Shown here: in pieces, positions 63,380 to 64,000 of the stretch
Position numbering within the stretch: position 1 is the first letter of the stretch
Layout: every line of letters starts with the position of its first letter
Source: Lysobacter sp.
GTDB lineage: Bacteria; Pseudomonadota; Gammaproteobacteria; Xanthomonadales; Xanthomonadaceae
DNA: 64,000 nucleotides
Reading direction: 5' to 3'
Assembly: GCA_019634715.1 (NCBI GenBank)
Contig: JAHCAU010000003.1
Coordinates: 62,001 to 126,000, forward strand
The notes under the pieces: generated by a model
Told to the model about the DNA's origin: nothing
The model's input: only the letters and a program-made list of their open reading frames with translations
The model's database searches: none
Program-made: the position numbers and the translations under genes

Positions 63380-63878
63380 GTCCTTCGGCGCAGCAGTTGC
63401 AGCAGTTCGGCGTGGCATTCCTTGGCGGCGATGCGTCCGCCGACGGGCGCCAGTCCATGGCCGGAATGGACGACGTCCGCGTCCGTCGCGATGTCGCGGG
63501 TTCCGGGGCATCTGCATGCCGGGCGCCGCCGCGCACGCGCCGCTGGCGGCTGCGGCGAACACCTGCTCATGACGAATCGGCATGAATGCCCAGCATCGGG
63601 TTTGCAGCATACAGCGCGGAGGGCCGGCCAAACGCCGGGCATGATCGCTAAACGATTGATCCGTATGGCCGAGACGACGAGGGCGCGCGTGCCCGATCCC
63701 GGGGCAATGTGGCCCTGGCCGCTGCGGGCATGACGACGGCAAGGGCGCGCATGGCGTGGCTGCTGGCAGCGCTGCGGCGTGCTCGCTATGCTCCCGACAC
63801 CTTGCGCAAGGTACGCGCGGGACTTTCCAGCCGGGACGCTGTTTCGATTGTGCGCCGACGACTCCGGAGGGGGCTGGA
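63380..63878. other. Gene-free stretch after the peptide cluster
   Basis: I see no supportable gene in these 499 bases. The open frames present on both strands have strongly skewed composition and no ribosome-binding sites. No terminator with a T-run follows the thioredoxin gene. The end of the stretch must contain the promoter of the gene starting at 63879; the region 63780-63865 has no clear consensus elements or known riboswitch. Confidence 0.4.
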
Positions 63879-64000
63879 ATGCGGGCAACAACGACGTCCG
63901 GGCGTTCCGGGCGCGCACGACCCACCGCTTGGTGGGCATGGCCGACGGTGACGCTGGCCCTGGTATCGCTGTGGCTGCTGGCGAACGGCGCTGCAATGGC
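63879..64000 (+). CDS. Start of an exported protein, cut by the window end
   Basis: The ATG at 63879 follows GGAGGGGG at five bases. The 40 visible residues read MRATTTSGRSGRARPTAWWA, then WPTVTLALVSLWLLANGAAMA: a basic N-region, a hydrophobic core and a signal-peptidase I-like end. The mature protein lies outside the window. It may be part of the peptide system (for example an exporter, receptor or target), but nothing seen here shows that. Confidence 0.6.
   Translation, partial: MRATTTSGRSGRARPTAWWAWPTVTLALVSLWLLANGAAM

Noticed and set aside
63780..63878. A cyclic-di-GMP (GEMM) riboswitch before the last gene, suggested by GGGACGCTG and a strong GGAGG
   Set aside because: The conserved CACGCACAGGGCAAACC-type first strand and the tetraloop receptor are absent.
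63214..63996. A 260-codon minus-strand frame at the right end
   Set aside because: It has Arg/Pro/Ala-rich sequence without motifs, overlaps the thioredoxin gene antisense and opposes a well-started exported protein.

Overview
The window is a chromosomal segment of a high-GC gammaproteobacterium. Gene content and order (mrp near dcd; rne divergent from rluC; cmk-rpsA-ihfB-lapA-lapB followed by sugar-nucleotide genes and galU; GTAG-type REP palindromes; many TonB systems) point to the Xanthomonadaceae/Lysobacteraceae, probably Lysobacter or a close relative. This is an inference from gene order and repeat families; no database search was possible.

Layout. 1-1.7 kb: an IS10-type element sits exactly in the centre of a REP palindrome, next to the broken remnant of a REP-associated transposase (RAYT). 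1.7-15 kb: a TonB-dependent receptor, Mrp, a secreted subtilisin, Dcd, a TPR-sulfotransferase, an exported amidohydrolase, glutathione peroxidase, a TonB-like protein and SerRS with a low-GC internal stretch. 15-23.6 kb: an exported serine hydrolase with five N-terminal tandem repeats, a LysR regulator, tRNA-Ser(UGA) with a duplicated 5' half, SulP and chromate transporters, an M28 peptidase and a GacA-like regulator. 23.7-34.7 kb: RNase E, RluC, two exported unknowns, a frameshifted small gene, PCD, NfuA, a repetitive membrane protein and two c-type cytochromes. 35-42.8 kb: a tripartite-type efflux operon with one adaptor and two RND permeases. 43-49 kb: a TraB-like protein, a 267-bp foldback element, an alpha/beta hydrolase with its TetR regulator, agmatine-to-putrescine genes (aguA, aguB) and rpmJ. 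49-59.2 kb: cmk, rpsA, ihfB, lapA, lapB, polysaccharide genes, galU and an amine oxidase-like flavoprotein.

The most interesting system is at 59.25-63.4 kb. Three tandem genes encode 61-71-residue paralogous peptides with a shared leader (LFAF[KR]LA) and a shared C-terminal core containing two invariant cysteines. They are followed by four translationally coupled genes: an ATP-grasp ligase of the graspetide (MvdC/MvdD-like) type, a ClpP/SDH-type serine protease, a MauE/DoxX-type membrane protein and a membrane-anchored MauD/thioredoxin-like protein with a CGDC motif. I read this as a RiPP cluster: the ligase would crosslink the cores, the protease would remove leaders, and the MauE/MauD-like pair would handle the cysteines. 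A partial gene with a signal peptide follows and runs off the window.

The window is also rich in small palindromic repeats (at least four families) and in foldback DNA, described individually below.
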